Of a stretch of 64,000 nucleotides of DNA, positions 1 to 13,092 are shown piece by piece. The translations under genes were made by a program, and so were the position numbers. The notes under the pieces are model-generated. The model was not told where the DNA came from. It saw only the letters and a list, made by a program, of their open reading frames with translations, and did not search any database. This stretch comes from Chaunax sp. Z400 (Eukaryota; Chordata; Actinopteri; Lophiiformes; Chaunacidae). The stretch spans positions 11,017,501-11,081,500 of the forward strand of contig CM075201.1 in NCBI GenBank assembly GCA_037577475.1, written 5' to 3'. The number at the start of each line of letters is the position of its first letter. Position 1 is the first letter of the stretch.

Positions 1-43
1 ATAGAAGCACCGGGAAATAAACCATAAAGGTGCTGATTCGTAC

Positions 44-248
44 CAGATGTGAGAGTGGAGAAGCAGCTCCACCGTGGCTCCTCTCCCTCGGACTGGGAGC
101 AGGACTCCCACAGAGACAGGGAGAAATGGTCCGCGGTGACCCAGGCTGGACTGAGCAGAGCCACTATGTCCAAACACAGCGCCAGAAAGACGCACAGCAG
201 CGCGATGAGCTTGAAGGGCCGGAACACGTAGACCTCGTTCACAGACAT
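44..248 (-). CDS. tmem47: tmem47-like, coding exon 1 (copy 1, partial gene)
   Basis: On the minus strand, ATG at 248-246 opens a 68-residue exon that ends at a GTACGA donor just below position 44, in phase 1. Seen: an N-terminal hydrophobic segment (LIALLCVFLALCLDIVALL, about residues 14-32), then SPAWVTADH and LSLWESC. From known family members this is the start of TMEM47, a four-pass PMP22/claudin-superfamily protein of cell junctions; the spacing of LSPAWVTADH and SLWESC is characteristic. The later exons would lie left of the window. It sits head-to-head with dcx, about 9.4 kb away. The exon is open and its splice donor is good, so it may be functional, but only the first transmembrane helix and part of the first extracellular loop are visible. 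Confidence 0.85.
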
Positions 249-594
249 CTTCTCAGGACGAGATAAAGCTGCAGATCAGTCAGTCGGGAGAGATTACTGG
301 GGCTCCGTGTGCGTCCTCACCCACCATAGCCTTCAATGCATTGTGTGTATCCAGATGGTAAAGTTTAAGGGGAGACATCCGGTTTGAGCGGGTTTTCAAA
401 ATAATAGCTCCCGATAATCATTCTGAGATTTTTTTTGTTTTTTGTATGGTTGTCCTCGTCTATAATACTATCGTAAAGGACAACTGTTCCAAAACGTTAA
501 CATTCAACATGTTTAAAACACTATTTTAAAAGCTAAGTAAATTAAATATTGTTCATATTATTATTGCTGACATTATTACCTGGGCTAAGGAGGT

Positions 595-1742
595 AATGTT
601 TTTTGCAGGATTACTCAAAAAGGTATGAACAGATGAAGTTTTTTTTTGGAATGGTATTGTAAGGAACAACAAATTAGATTTAGTTGGTAATTTGGATCAT
701 TATAAACCAATGATTTCCTGCCTCATCAAGGTGTTCCTCAGGGAGTGAACATGAGCTGCACCTTCAGTTCTCCTACTAGGAGAGGGCACCAGGATCCTGT
801 GGAGGTGAGATCCATTACAGATCTGTTTAGAAAAGGAAGGGAGACTGAAGTGCAACCACAAATGGCATTAAAACTTCATCAGGAAACTGAGCTTCCCTGG
901 CAGAGGTTTGCACTCTCCAGGTGTTGTCAGTTTTGTTTGCTTGTTTGTCTTTTTGCAGGATTACACATGAACTACTTGAAGATTTTCCTGAATTGGGAGG
1001 GTAGGGTCGGGCATATGAAAAATCCATTAAACATTGAAGTGGATCCACATAATGGGTCCAGGATTTTTTTCTCACTTTCCTTAACATAGTGAGATAGGAC
1101 TTTTTCCACCATTTCCATTTGTTAAGCATAAACTAAGTGACTGGTTTTGATTAAACTTGGTAGAAAGGTTGGGCATGTATTATATTTTGGAGTGGATCCA
1201 GAAAAAGGGGTGATATTCAGGATTATATTTTGTATTTTCTGAACAAAAGACAGGTTTTTTTATTTTTAATGTTTTTGTCATGAACAGATTACCAGGAAAC
1301 AAGGTGGAAGGATGAAGCATGTGCTATAGAAGAAATCCTCAAATTTTGGAGTGGATCCAAATGAAGGGAATAAAGGGATCCATAAATTTTCAGCTTTTTC
1401 TGTCATCGTTGTGAGATAGTACGGAGTCCCTAAAGGGACATGAGCAAAACAAACAAACAAACAAAAAAAAAATCTAAACGTTTCTCAACTAGACAGATTT
1501 ACATGAAACTTTGTGGAAGAATGAGGCATGTGCCAAAAATGGAACAGTTGAATTTTGGAGTAGCTATGAGAAAAAAGGTGGATCCATGATTTCTTTTTTC
1601 CCCTTACTTGAACCGAAAACTGAAGGCAGCCATTTTAACGGTGCACATGCCTTGTTGGAATTTTGATTCGTGCTTAATTTAATTAAAAGGGATCATTGGG
1701 CCTTGGCAGAGGTATGTGCCCTTAAGTTCCCTTCTAGTGCAT
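595..1742. repeat. Dispersed fish repeat, about 1.15 kb, with internal modules
   Basis: It begins near TAAGGAGGTAATGTTTTTTG and ends near GGCAGAGGTATGTGCCCTT. Inside, a module with GAAACTTTGTGGAAG-like and GTGGATCC-like words recurs at about 950-1100, 1140-1290, 1290-1430 and 1490-1620. This layout matches a repeat I have seen scattered through many teleost introns; I cannot assign it to a named transposon class. A copy lies at about 52621-53773. Confidence 0.6.
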
Positions 1743-2528
1743 TTAATTTCTTAATTAATTGCACTAACATGGATCCAACATGGATTATAGTTATTCTGCA
1801 GTGATGTAGACCAAAGACTGTGGTTTTGTCTGACTGACAAAAACGGTAAAACGGAGTTTGAATTGATGGGTGAAAATCAGAAAATCTTTACTTTTTTGGC
1901 TGCAATGATATTGGCCTCAGCAAAAATAAAAACAAGAGCAACGAAAGAAACGGCAAAACCAATAAGCCACTAAACATTATACAAATTGAGAATTTCTTAA
2001 ACCCAGTCCCAAATTTAAACCACATTGGTTGACCATGATTTCAGTCACAATGAAGGAATATGAGCTGAGCTTAGCCCCCCATAATCAATCAGAATTGATT
2101 GTGACTAACCGTCTTCTTCCCCTTAAATCAACCTCAGTGGTACCCAAAACATTTCTGCTGCACTTACAACAATACAATATAAACAATATATGTGTATCTT
2201 CAGAAATGATCTGATTTATACTTGCAACCATATTATTTAATCAAAATATAAGAAAACTAATCCTGCAAAGGTTAATTTCCACTATCTCAGTATAGACAAT
2301 AATGCAGTCTGTTATTATAGAACCAACACTTTAAAAAAAACAACATAGAGTCTATTAATAACTCACTGGTGGTGGTACTGATGTACAGGCATTAGCTCCC
2401 CGAGGATGGAGAGAAATTCATTCCGTATCAAAAAAAAAAAAATCTCAACCAGCCTCTCAAAACCACTGTTTGAAAACTGAGGGTTGCAGTAAATGTTGTA
2501 ATGTGGTAATGATCCAGCAGATGGCAGA

Positions 2529-2549
2529 CACGTGACATGATTGACGTCA
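2529..2549. promoter_or_regulatory. CACGTG E-box next to a palindromic CRE (TGACGTCA)
   Basis: CACGTG at 2529-2534 and TGACGTCA at 2542-2549 lie 8 bp apart and are both kept in the second copy (CRE at 54560-54567). They are consensus sites for bHLH and CREB/ATF factors. No transcription start is visible nearby, so a role is speculative. Confidence 0.25.
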
Positions 2550-3229
2550 CAAAACAACGCTTCTCTCTCCTCTAAGCACTAATAATGCACGACTTGTGTA
2601 ATCATTAGTAGCAGATGAGATTGTATGAGCAGCAGCAGCAAACAGCAGCTGCCATTATATTGACATGAAAAGCCCAGTCCTTGCTGAAAATCCCTGTGAC
2701 ATAATAAGAATAGAAATGTCCCTTAGCTGGTTGATCTTCTCACTTAATCCTGTTTTGGCTTCTTCACACAGTCAGTGTGTAGGATGAGCTCAATGATATT
2801 CTTTTTACCTCACATGACAATTACCCCTTTGATCCATGCTCAAACCACATGATGCGTTTAATATCTCTTAAGAACAGGCACAGAATTTACAAAACACCTT
2901 ATAAAAACCCCAAAATGAAATGAAAAGTATTAAGTTAGACTAGATTTGACTACAATCTGGTCTGATGTTCATTCAGTTCATACGTCTTGTGAAATATTTC
3001 TATCTTCTGGTGAACAAAATGACTGCAGGTTATGAACTTGAAAGACTTCATCAGTGCTCTTCATGTGTTGAGAAGATTCTTCAACTTTTAATGATAAAAT
3101 GACCAAATTCAGTGACATTTGTCACGATTAAAGGAGCGTTTATGAGCATAAGGTGGAGGCAAAACATCACTTCTATGTCCAAACTTCACACATTCAGAGG
3201 GGGTCACATGATCATCAATGTTTGTTTGT

Positions 3230-3400
3230 TTTTTCTGTTTGCCCAAAGGATGTCTTGCTCAAAGATTTTGATGAAACTTTGTGTAGGGATGGATCTTGGG
3301 CTTAGGAGGAGTGAGAGGTGGATCCTGGTATGGATCTGGATCATCTTTCTTCAACAAGGAGAGATAAGGCTTTTTTGTAACATTTTTATACTATCAGCAA
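3230..3400. repeat. Fragment of the same dispersed fish repeat
   Basis: GATTTTGATGAAACTTTG, GGTGGATCCTGG and a trailing GAGATAAGGC resemble the modules at 950-1620. The copy at about 55250-55420 matches it. It explains the long open frame at 3112-3405, which is not a gene. Confidence 0.5.
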
Positions 3401-3962
3401 AATAATAATAATAGGTCAATAAAAGTACACAGGCATAGACGACTCATGATGTCCCACAACCAATTAACCAATCAACCAACCATTAAGTGAGGGGCTATTC
3501 TCTAAGACCCACATTTCTTTAACTTGGTGGAATATTTGAAATGATTTTTTTTAAACTATGGCTGTCTATACTTGTCTTTAAGTAGCTTTTGTGTCTACAA
3601 ATTTTTCTAACTTAGCAAATACATTCTATAAATATAAAATTCACAGTTATTGCTGCGGATAAACCCCTATTTTTTGCACAAGAGATAACATTTGTATCAT
3701 ATCATAGCAATCAGTTGTGAAGATAGTGTATTCAAAAGCATTTAAGCTGTTCTGAACAAATAAATATTCTGAGGGCAGATTTTGCGTATATAAACAAGTG
3801 ATTTTAGTATTTTGGATTTTTCTCCTGCTGCCTTCTGGCCCTTCTTGTTTAATTCTGCCCATTTCATTTGGTGCCTAGATTAGAGGTTTTCAGTGTATCT
3901 GACATAATAAGAGTTTCAGACTAATGCCACCCTTCTCAGTCCAAATGGTGCTACCAAGCTGC

Positions 3963-6900
3963 CAGCAGGACTCCTGAGCAGGGGGGGGGGGATCTAGTAT
4001 TAGGCGTATCCATGCACAGAGCATTGCTCATTTTCTTTAAACGCCTTTTTCCCTGGCAGAAAAGGCAGACCGCTCTGTCATCCTCCTCCAAAAGCCCCTC
4101 ATTAGAAAATCTGCTGCAGACAAAGCTACTTGAGACAGCACAATGGTGACGCCCCACATGGTTATTTGAAAGAGCAGAAGAAATCCAGGTCATATGTTAC
4201 TTTCCTGAATCCCCTGTCCATAATTTTGACTCATGCACCGACCTACAGTACAAATCCTCTGTTTAGTTTCACCCATTATGTTTCAAATATTAAGCTAAGG
4301 GATGGTGGGTCGATACATATTTTCTATGATAAGATAATAGAGCAAATAAGCTGAATTAGCAAATATAAAAAGGTAAAAAGAAGAAAAAACAAGCATCTGT
4401 GATTTATTGGTGTATGATGATAATGATGAAGAAAGAAAAAGCTTCTTTGCCAATGTCTCATCACATGACGTCATCCTCTGTTGCTCATGGTGGTCCTCCT
4501 GGAATGGCTGCTGCTGCTGCTGATTAGGCTCAGAATAAGCCTTTCAAGTTTTTCTGTCCATGAATAAGCTTCCATGGTAACTGATGAGGCCTTGTCTGAT
4601 GACGCTGTCATGACTAGAGCGCTTTGCCCTGCTATCTCCTCTTTACTGTAACAACAACATCCCATCATGAGTCACACTGTGGTCACACAGCGTGAGCAGA
4701 CATACCTGATTTAAAGTTAACAGTTAACCCAAAAGTGACCCATTCACTCATTTTTTCATTCATTCTTTCAGTGTTATCGGATTTCATAGTTTATTTGATC
4801 ACTTCCTGTCATTTTTACTATAACTATATCACAGAGTTACTTGTTATTTAAAGTATTTCCAAATATGCCACTCCCTCCTCCACTCAAATATTGTGCTTTT
4901 TACTCCTCTACATCTGACTCATTGAATTCTACAGTCAACAAATAAATTATAGGTGACGATAATAGAAGAACAGTGGTGGGAAATTCACAAGCTAGCTAGC
5001 AGCCTGCTTTGTAAACACTCTGCAACACGTCAATGCATCAATACTTCCTATTCATCATTATAATGTACATTATTCTGAAACGGCCGCTCTGCATAATTAG
5101 TACTTTAGTTTTGGTACTTAAAAAAAATAGTTTTAGTGCTTTTACTTTAAGATTCTGAATGCATGACGATGACTTGTATTTGTACAATGCAGTATTTCTA
5201 CACTGTGGTATTTACTTTTATGTATTTACTCAGATCTGAGTACTTCTTCAGCCACCGACAGATGTTGAGATATGGACAAACATTTATTGTCTCCTGAAGA
5301 GCACAGGAGCTCAAAGTCACCTTGAAACCTCAGCCTGCTCAAATGTTGTCATGTCGTTTGCGTTGCTTCCCTTCAGCGAGCGTTTCATTCCGTCCTCCAG
5401 GTCGGTCCAGCATACAAGTGCGTCTCCGAGCAGCTGGGTTACAAGGGACTTTTTCAAGGTCATGTTGACAGTCAGTGTTGAGGAGGGCGACAGCACGTCT
5501 CCTTCTTTTCCTGCACTCTGATTTAGCAGCTGGCAAGGAGATCTAAACTGACGGCTTTCCAGTTTCAAGCCTATTCTCTGGACTACTGCGGCTGCAGTGA
5601 CTGCAGAATGCTGAAGCAGGTTATTAGAGGGGCAGTGATGGATGAATTTGGACTGCTGAGATGAAGGCTTTCTCGCCGCATCATCATCACTGTCATCATT
5701 TCACGATTTCAGCTCCAACAAAAAAGGGCGACACTGCGATTAGCAAACAGGGTTATGAAGATGGTAGTGTTTGGCTACTAATATTTAGGGAGTCGTCTTG
5801 GTTTAAGAATAGTAGGTGGGACCATTGTAGTTGTTACTTTGATGTGGGCAAAACCAGATGGAGTCACGTGTGTCAGTACAAGAATAAATGAAGACTTCAT
5901 TTGGTGCCACAGTGACATTAGGACACAGAAAAATCTAATATAGGCGTCACTACTTTACACAATGACAGACATATTTATGAGAGAGTCCAGTGTTTTGTGT
6001 TCTATAAGGCCCCACTTGGCTTCACCGTCACTCTGCTGCCCCACTGAGTTCCTGGATGTCCACCTGTCTCTCAGTGGCTCAAACACTCTGGGCCTGTCTG
6101 CCAGCTTGTGGACATCTGTTTACTTCCTCCTCCTTCAGTTGTCATGGTTGCATCCCCCCCCCCCACACACACACACCCATACTATCCCAATCAGACCCCT
6201 CCCCTCGCCGGACAGCCTTCTCCACCCCTCTCTCGTGTTTCCCCAAGACGCCAGCTGTGAACCACTTATGCTTATCCTGCAGTCCACCTCATTCAACCCT
6301 GTCATATCTCCAGCCAGCAGAACACAAATGTGGTCTGTTTGTACTGGTTTAAATATGCATAATGTGTATATGTCCATCAAGGTTTCAAAAAAAAAACTAA
6401 TTAGATAACTGGAATTGTGTACAAATAGGAGAGAGAAAGGCAAATAACATTTGGAAAATAACCATTGTTTCTGTTTATTATATAGTGGCCACCAGAGTAA
6501 AACACAAATAATGATATGCTGTACGTATGCTATGTAGTTACTTTCTAAGGTTGATTTACATTTTATGATATTTATATTGTTTTAAAAAAAAATTCAAATC
6601 AGATATGAGCATGTCAGAAAGCTAACCATTATCTGTCATGTTATCATGACTTGAACTTGACATATTGCAGGGTACAGCAGATTCAATCTAAAGGTTTGGC
6701 ATTAAATCCTAGTCATTACTAGGAAGGACAATATTAACTAAGTTGCCAAAGTCCTAATATGTTTGAGGCAGAATTTAAATAGCTTTATGTAGTCTGTTAT
6801 TATGGGGTTCTTTATTTGAAAGTAATGATGCATGAAAGCATTGTCAATCTTGTTTAAAATGATCTAAAATAATTACTTCTTTTATTCGTTGACATGATTA

Positions 6901-8835
6901 TTAAATGTTAAATATAATCTTTTCACATATTCAGATCATTAAGAGCCGTCCAGTCTGAAGACTCAATGTTTAAACATATGAATGGTGAGTTAGTTGGTGT
7001 ATTTGGCCTGTGGTCCTGAGTTGGTTGTGCTTTCATGGGTGAGTACTTTTTTTTTTTTTTTTGCACCTCCACATTTCCATTCCATTCCAACATTGGTTGA
7101 AATATGAGTATGAAGAAAGACGTTATGAAAAGTGAAACACTTTCAAACTATCATTCAGACTGTGTGACAGAATTATACATTTGGGACCTTTATTTTCTTT
7201 AAATCCAAGTCAAAGAATCAGAGCAACACCTGAAACAGTGTTTTATGATCATTTCATGGCTGAAAAGGAAATATCATGACCTGCTTTGCAAAGCCACTGG
7301 GTACATGTTCAGTTTTGGCCTGAAACACTGTGTGACACAGCTCCCCACTGAGAGCCAAATTTCCAAATCTGCTCCTCATCCCATATGCCCCCAACCTAAT
7401 AAACCACCCCCTGCATCGACACACTCTCTCCTGTCTGCTCTGACAGACTGCAGGCAGTGGGCAGCAGCCCATGGGGAGCTCACTGAGGGAGGTGCGGAGC
7501 AGCCAGTGATCAGAGTGAATCAGAGTTATGCGTGACATTCAAAGGAGAGGCTCCAGAATGTGAGAACAGCTGAGTTTAAAAGTGAAGCTTTTCAGCCTGA
7601 GGGGAGAGGAATAGATGACAAAGGGAGTCCAGCCTGCTGTGAAAAGAGTCAACTCCTTTTGTTGGCTCTTTAACAAAAAGAGACCTGTTCTCCATTCAAA
7701 GCAGTGGGCTTGGCATCAAAGTAGATCAATTAACTAATGAACACGGTTGCCACGGTAAATCATCTTCGCACTCAGGTTCATGTCCTCACAGCATGAACAG
7801 GTGAAATGTCACGTGTAACTATGTCAACAAGAAATAGAAAAGACATCTACTTCCAATCAATCCACAAGATCCAACTGGAGTTACAAATATAGTTAAACAG
7901 CATTAGACCAAAGATGAACTCTAAGGGACCTTATACATTGTATGATGCCCCAGTTTTGAGGCCTAGAAGTCATTACCTTTCAAGGAATAACATAACAATG
8001 GAGCCCATTTGTTTGGCGATGTTACGTCTGTGTTTTTCTGGCCACATTCGAGCCTGTTGGGACTATCATGTGACACCTCTGAAGCTCTACATCTCACCTT
8101 TCTCTGATCCATGACACCTCCTATAGAGGCTCCACTAGCCTGACAGAGCTGTCGGTGAAACTGATATCGCTCTACAATAACTAGCACAGAGCCCTTTTTA
8201 TGTAAACCAGTTATATAGCCACAAGGTTGAGAACAGTTTACATCCCCCACCTTGTAATTTAATATGAATTCATGGCCAATGTGGGCTTTATAGTGACGAG
8301 GTGTTTCGGTTTCTTCGGCTTGGCAGTTTCTCTCTGTGTAACATTTGCAAGAAGAATCTGACAGACTTCTCCACACATCATTTTACTTCATTTATCAGGT
8401 AAAAATCGAGCACAGACATTTGTTCCCCCCAGGGATCGGTTGTCATTCCCATCACCAGATAGGCCTGTCTTATTATTCTTGGTATCATTAAGTGTAAACA
8501 TGTAAAAGTAGAATTCAAGAGTGAATAAAATAACTTTCCTTTGATATATTTCCCTCCGAAGCCGTGTGACATATTTTCAGACTACAGCGCATGAGTTCTG
8601 TCAGAAGCAAAGGTAAGAAAGTCATGTGTCTCATGTGTGAATGTGAGCAATCTGGATGTTAAGAGTTAAAATAGTAACAACAAAGTGATCAGTAGACTCC
8701 TCCAACGCCATTGTCACTAAAACCTGAACAGTCAGAGAATAGTTTCCAGGGAATGTCAGTAATCATCGTACCCAGGCCACATTGTAGCACTCACCATGGT
8801 GATGACGACGTCCTTGTGCTTAGATTTAGCATATT
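3963..8835. other. Intergenic, no gene recognised
   Basis: No exon with recognisable protein homology was found on either strand. The region holds AT-rich unique DNA, a G11 run at 3980-3990, a C run followed by (CA)n near 6155-6178, and a second palindromic CRE at 4466-4473. A near-consensus RFX-type X-box (GTTGCCACGGTAAA) occurs at about 7746-7759. In unit 2 this whole stretch is deleted. Confidence 0.6.
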
Positions 8836-9200
8836 AGTGGATCCAGATCTATTTTTCATCTACAATTAATTTTATTTCCTTTCACAGATACATGAAATCC
8901 TTTTGAATGACTGTGAATTTGTATTATCTCAGCTACATATTGGTGGCAGAGCTCTGCCGCTCTCTGTCACTGAAATGTCCGACCCTCCAGATATAGTCCT
9001 GAACCTCACAGGGTCCAAAGGAACAACATTAGTCAGCCATGCCTGAGTATTTCTAATTTGATTGGTCTATTGTTATTTTTCATGATATTGGCATATGGCA
9101 AAATGAAAAAAGTTACTATCTCAGCGAAAAAGTCACAAAGTGAGGCAGAATCTGCATCCACCCTGTGTCCCAAGACCCACCCCAACAAAAAAGTCCATCA
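8836..9200 (+). repeat. Dispersed repeat, family shared with 27.4 kb and 48.8 kb
   Basis: The words TTTTGAATGACTGTGAATTT, TTATCTCAGCTACATATTGG and, further on, CATGCCTGAGTATTTCTAAT and GAAAAAGTCACAAAGTGAGG align in order with 27400-27745. The first part also aligns with 48790-48935. The copies are strongly diverged from one another, so the family is old. No coding capacity is seen. I do not know its formal name. Confidence 0.55.
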
Positions 9201-9540
9201 AAATCCACTGACACCTTTTCAGCATGTCTTGTGGAGAAACAAGCGTCCATACATGGACACAAAACACAAACCTAATATATATCCTGAAGCTTTATGTTCT
9301 CTCAACAAAGAGCCTCAAACTGGTTTGTCTCACTGATGGACATGGACACAATCAGAGAGCCACAGTCTTATTGGGTGATCAGAACCTATCAGGAGCTGGA
9401 ATGAAGGGATTCCTAAAAAAATAAAATAAATTCTAAAGAAGAATTTCACTTTCACCTATTAACAGAAAATACACACTCATAATAAGATATCTTATCTTCA
9501 GCCTTTATTCTAATGCATAATCGCCTATTTCCTACCTTTG

Positions 9541-9600
9541 CTGAGGCTGATGTCAGCTCCACCCCAGCCCCACGCACATTGGGCGGGTCCGGGGCTCGTT
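9541..9600 (+). promoter_or_regulatory. Candidate dcx promoter (GC box and inverted CCAAT, TATA-less)
   Basis: A sharp local rise in GC contains ATTGG (inverted CCAAT) at 9578-9582 overlapping GGGCGGG at 9581-9587. It lies just upstream of a short exon with a strong donor at 9757/9758 and is the only GC-rich patch ahead of the first dcx coding exon. The transcription start is inferred, not seen. Confidence 0.45.
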
Positions 9601-9757
9601 GGCTTTAGGACCCAGTGGCTCTTCCATTGAGGCAGGCAGCGGCTCGGCTGAGGCAGACAAAGGCAAAGGGAGAGACGGCGTGCCGGTATCCTGCAGCATC
9701 GACGCTCACATTCACACACACACACACGCTCCCTTCAGTCCGTGAGCTGCGACGCAG
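9600..9757 (+). other. dcx: Candidate dcx non-coding exon 1 (5' UTR)
   Basis: The GC-rich stretch ends at CGACGCAG|GTGAGT, an almost perfect donor (GT at 9758-9759). The next acceptor feeding a dcx reading frame is at 13091-13092, giving a first intron of about 3.3 kb. Vertebrate DCX has 5' non-coding exons before the ATG exon, so the architecture fits. The 5' edge is approximate. Confidence 0.5.
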
Positions 9758-12700
9758 GTGAGTTTTCTACCGGGTGGGATCATCCGCAGACTTTAGGCCT
9801 ACTGATGAGAGGAGAAAATTAAAAATGTTTTTTTTTTTTTTTCATTATGGAAGTTTGGATGACAGGAGGTGTTTCTGTGCGGAGGAAATCATTTTAGGTT
9901 TAGATGCGTGTTTGAGCAGGTGGATTGAGAAAGAAGGTGTGAGCACACCCGACCCTTCCTCCTTAAAGAAAAACCCGCGGCTCAGAACCATATGGCCTCG
10001 CTCCCATATCACACATGAAAAGTGTCGCATGATGAAACTTTTCTCCCGTTTGATTTAGAACTAGTTCTGTGCGTTTCTGGATTTACGCTGTACCCGGATC
10101 AGCTATGATGAGGATGACTGGAGTCAATATGTGGTGCTGGTTTGTCAGGAGTGTGCAGTCATTGGTGTGCTGTGTGGGTGTCTCAGACTGGAACACAGAA
10201 CCAGTGAGAACATACCAGTGATACTTCACAATGTTGCTGCAGTGTTGGTTTGAATGCTCAGAGCAGCCTTTAATTTTGGAGATATTGATTGTGGCGGTGG
10301 TTTTATCCAGCTATTGATAAGTCTGTAGTGTATCAATCAACCGTGAAGAGAGACGATCACGATGCACAGCACAGCTGTGTGTCTGGTTCTTTGAATGTGT
10401 GTAAATCTGGAGTCATGCTTGGAGAATGAGCTGGCTGCTCCTCCAGCATGAGCTGTGATGATGATGTCACTCTGAAGGCAGGCATCCTGTCTGAGACAAT
10501 GGACTGTCCTTTTTGATGCTCCGCTGGGGAAGGGTCACTGTTAGCTCTGCCCGTAAGTGTGTCAGATGGGCCTGAAACCTGGCCTTTGTCACAGCTGAGG
10601 AGCATCCATTCCACAGAGGGCCCACCCCCTATCAGCGTGCCTGTCATAAAACCCCAGTCAGCAGCACAGCCAGGAGTGGGCAGTGGATTGGAGGGCCCGG
10701 CCACATGGATGCGGCGGCAGCATGTTCTCTTCTATCTAATAGCATCTGTTTGCCAGTGTGGTGCTCTATACAGTACTGTAAACTTACATGCATTATACAG
10801 GGCTTTAAACCACCGGTTACTGAAGGATTGCAAACTGATAAAGGCTTTATGAGCAAAACCATTAGACACTGTTTCATTCATTAGAATGAAAAGGTTGAAA
10901 GAGGCTCAAAGTAAATTGCACAGTTCTGCAATGTCACTATTGCACATGAAGACAATGCAATGTTAATGCTCGATTAATATATTCTGTGCAGCCCTAATAT
11001 CATTCTACTCAAATAATTATGATGTTTAAATGTTTTCTACCTGTAACTAGAAGCCCTTCATTTTGAGGGTTAGTTTGAATGAAAATATATATAAGTGTAT
11101 ATTGAATATAAAATAAAAAATAATACGCAAAATTCAGACACTTCCATAACAAATGTCACACAGGGATGTCAGACAGGGTGTTTTTATGGGTGTGTATTTG
11201 AAAGGTACAGTTCAAAGAGCTTTTGAGGACTAAATTGGTCATTTGGTCATCAGGTGGCAGGTTAATAGGAAGCAAATAGTCTTCAAATAGAAAATCTTCC
11301 CGCCTGGTCAGCCCATCTCGGATAAGTGGCTATTTGATTATTGGCTGAAGAGATTTGCATCATTTCCAAGAAGCAGGATGAGCTGGGTCTCCTGTAACAT
11401 TCAAATCTCCAAGAAACAGTGAAAAACAAGGTTAAACACAAGGTTAACATTTTCTTTCAAGCGATGAAAGCTTCAACTATAGCTTCGGTCACAGCATGGT
11501 GAAACCTGAGATCTCAGTAGAAAAGCACTGATAATGCTTAAACTCTGTTGCTGTAACACTTCAAAAGTTGTCCTACTACCCGAATTCTTCAACACGTTGA
11601 CGTTTTGGTATCACAGATCCTTCACCTAATGCACTTTGATGGCACTGGATCATACAGCTGTACATACAAACAGCAGCAAAGGAGGCATTCATTTCAGATG
11701 GCTAAACCAACAATCAACAGGTTACTAAATATTCAAGGATTTTAAATCACTACCCATGAACTCTATTAGTTGTTCATGTGCCAGTTACTGATTCATCTCT
11801 GCTGGTGAGACACTGCTCACAAGTGCATGTAGGCGGAATGCAGAAGAAGAGGCAGAGATGTGCACCATGCTACAGTGGATGAAGCAAAATTATGCCACTA
11901 TTGTATTAGGTTTATTGGCAAATATACTCCTTATAAGCTGTTTGCAATAACCAAATTACACAACAGTTTAAATAGCTCCGTTTTTTTTTACACATTCAAC
12001 ACAAAATGCTTCTTTACTGACTACTGCGTTCTCAAAATTATTCAAAGCCCTGAATGTTGTCCCTCATAATAGCACAGATTTGCAAATCAGATGTTGTCTG
12101 CAAACCTTCAAGGACTTACTTTAGCAGTAGTCCTAAGGTTTTTTTTTCAGTTAAGGCCTACATTTGCATAGAGAGGAGAGATGAGATTAATGCCGTGCAC
12201 AAACAGGGAAAAGGACACAAAAAGACAGAGAGGGCACTGGAAGTTTCCCGAGATACAGTTGGAAGAAAAGCTCGCCATTTCACGAGACAATGAGTTCTAG
12301 TCTTTAGGATATAATCATCATATAATGATATTCTATATACCATCAAATCATTGCTGGTTAGCCCATTAACGTGTGCTAATCTAGTCAATCATAGTCTAAT
12401 CTCTTTGTACAATCCTATTTTTGTATACTCAAATCTCTTTCTTTAGAATCACTGACTGTAACTTTCTGAGTATTTAATCGTGACATTTAAAGGCAGTCCT
12501 TGTTAAAAAATGGACACTTCCTGGTGATTAGTATTTAGTGTAGAGCTTCACACTATTTGAAAAAGTAAAGGATTTTCTAGACTCATACTGCCCACAACAG
12601 TAGTTTAAGGACTTAAGCCTTAAGAGGTTATCTGGATTTGTTTGATAGTGCAGCTGATGTTCTTTGAAGTAGTCAGGATGTGTCACTGTTTGAGGCAAAG

Positions 12701-13092
12701 CTATCAATCACTACAGCCAAACATTTCTTAAATGAAAATGCATTGTCTCTGTTTTTGGTTCTACAAACTCATGGTGATAAACAGCAGTCGAGTTTGTTTT
12801 AGCAGAGCTCACCTCGTGTCATTGTTGTTCAGTCATCTTGGATGGGAAGAAGGGAACGAGTCATTTTTGGGTGACTCATGGCAAAAAATAACCTAATAAT
12901 CCTGACATACCAGGGATTATACATTGTTTGCTTTTTAATTGATCTTTTCCCTAGATTTTAAAAGTGGTTGTTTGGTACATACTTTTGAAACAAGCCAAAA
13001 ATAGTTAATGCATAATTATTATCATTATTACTATTATTGGAGAATATAACTTTGTGATACAGATGATGTATTATTTTCCCTTCTGTTCCTAG
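9758..13092 (+). other. dcx intron 1 (inferred)
   Basis: This is non-coding DNA between the presumed 5' UTR exon and the first coding exon. It contains T-runs and a Tc1-like transposase scrap near 12.17-12.29 kb. No other exon was recognised. Open frames at 9774-10058 and 10357-10877 lack homology, splice context and codon character. Confidence 0.5.
12170..12293 (+). mobile_element. Tc1/mariner transposase N-terminal (HTH) fragment
   Basis: The frame reads RRDEINAVHKQGKGHKKTE followed by RALEVSRDTVGRKARHF. This is the paired-like helix-turn-helix of Tc1 transposases (the usual form is close to VdLhKaGkgYKkIakaL..s.sTV). It stops soon after, and no DDE catalytic region or inverted repeats are visible, so it is a short dead remnant within dcx intron 1. 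Confidence 0.6.

Larger units (their letters stand above)
1..3962. repeat. Segmental duplication arm A, copy 1
   Basis: Position 1 aligns with 52030, and the match runs colinearly to 3962, which aligns with 55969. Small differences are scattered along it: single-base changes, a loss of about 20 bp near 1750-1780, and a 17-bp loss near 3845 in the other copy. By eye divergence is about 1-2%. The left edge lies outside the window. The arm carries tmem47 exon 1 and a cluster of common fish dispersed repeats. Confidence 0.95.

Noticed and set aside
4466..4473. Additional palindromic CRE (TGACGTCA), also one near 31302
   Set aside because: About one such 8-mer is expected by chance per 64 kb, and neither lies at a recognisable promoter.
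5962..6443. 148- and 102-codon frames on opposite strands
   Set aside because: Overlapping frames through a C-run and (CA)n tract, proline/threonine-rich, with no homology or splice context.
10357..10877. 115-codon minus-strand frame and overlapping plus frame in dcx intron 1
   Set aside because: No recognisable domain, three overlapping frames of similar length, and it lies inside an intron defined by good dcx exons.
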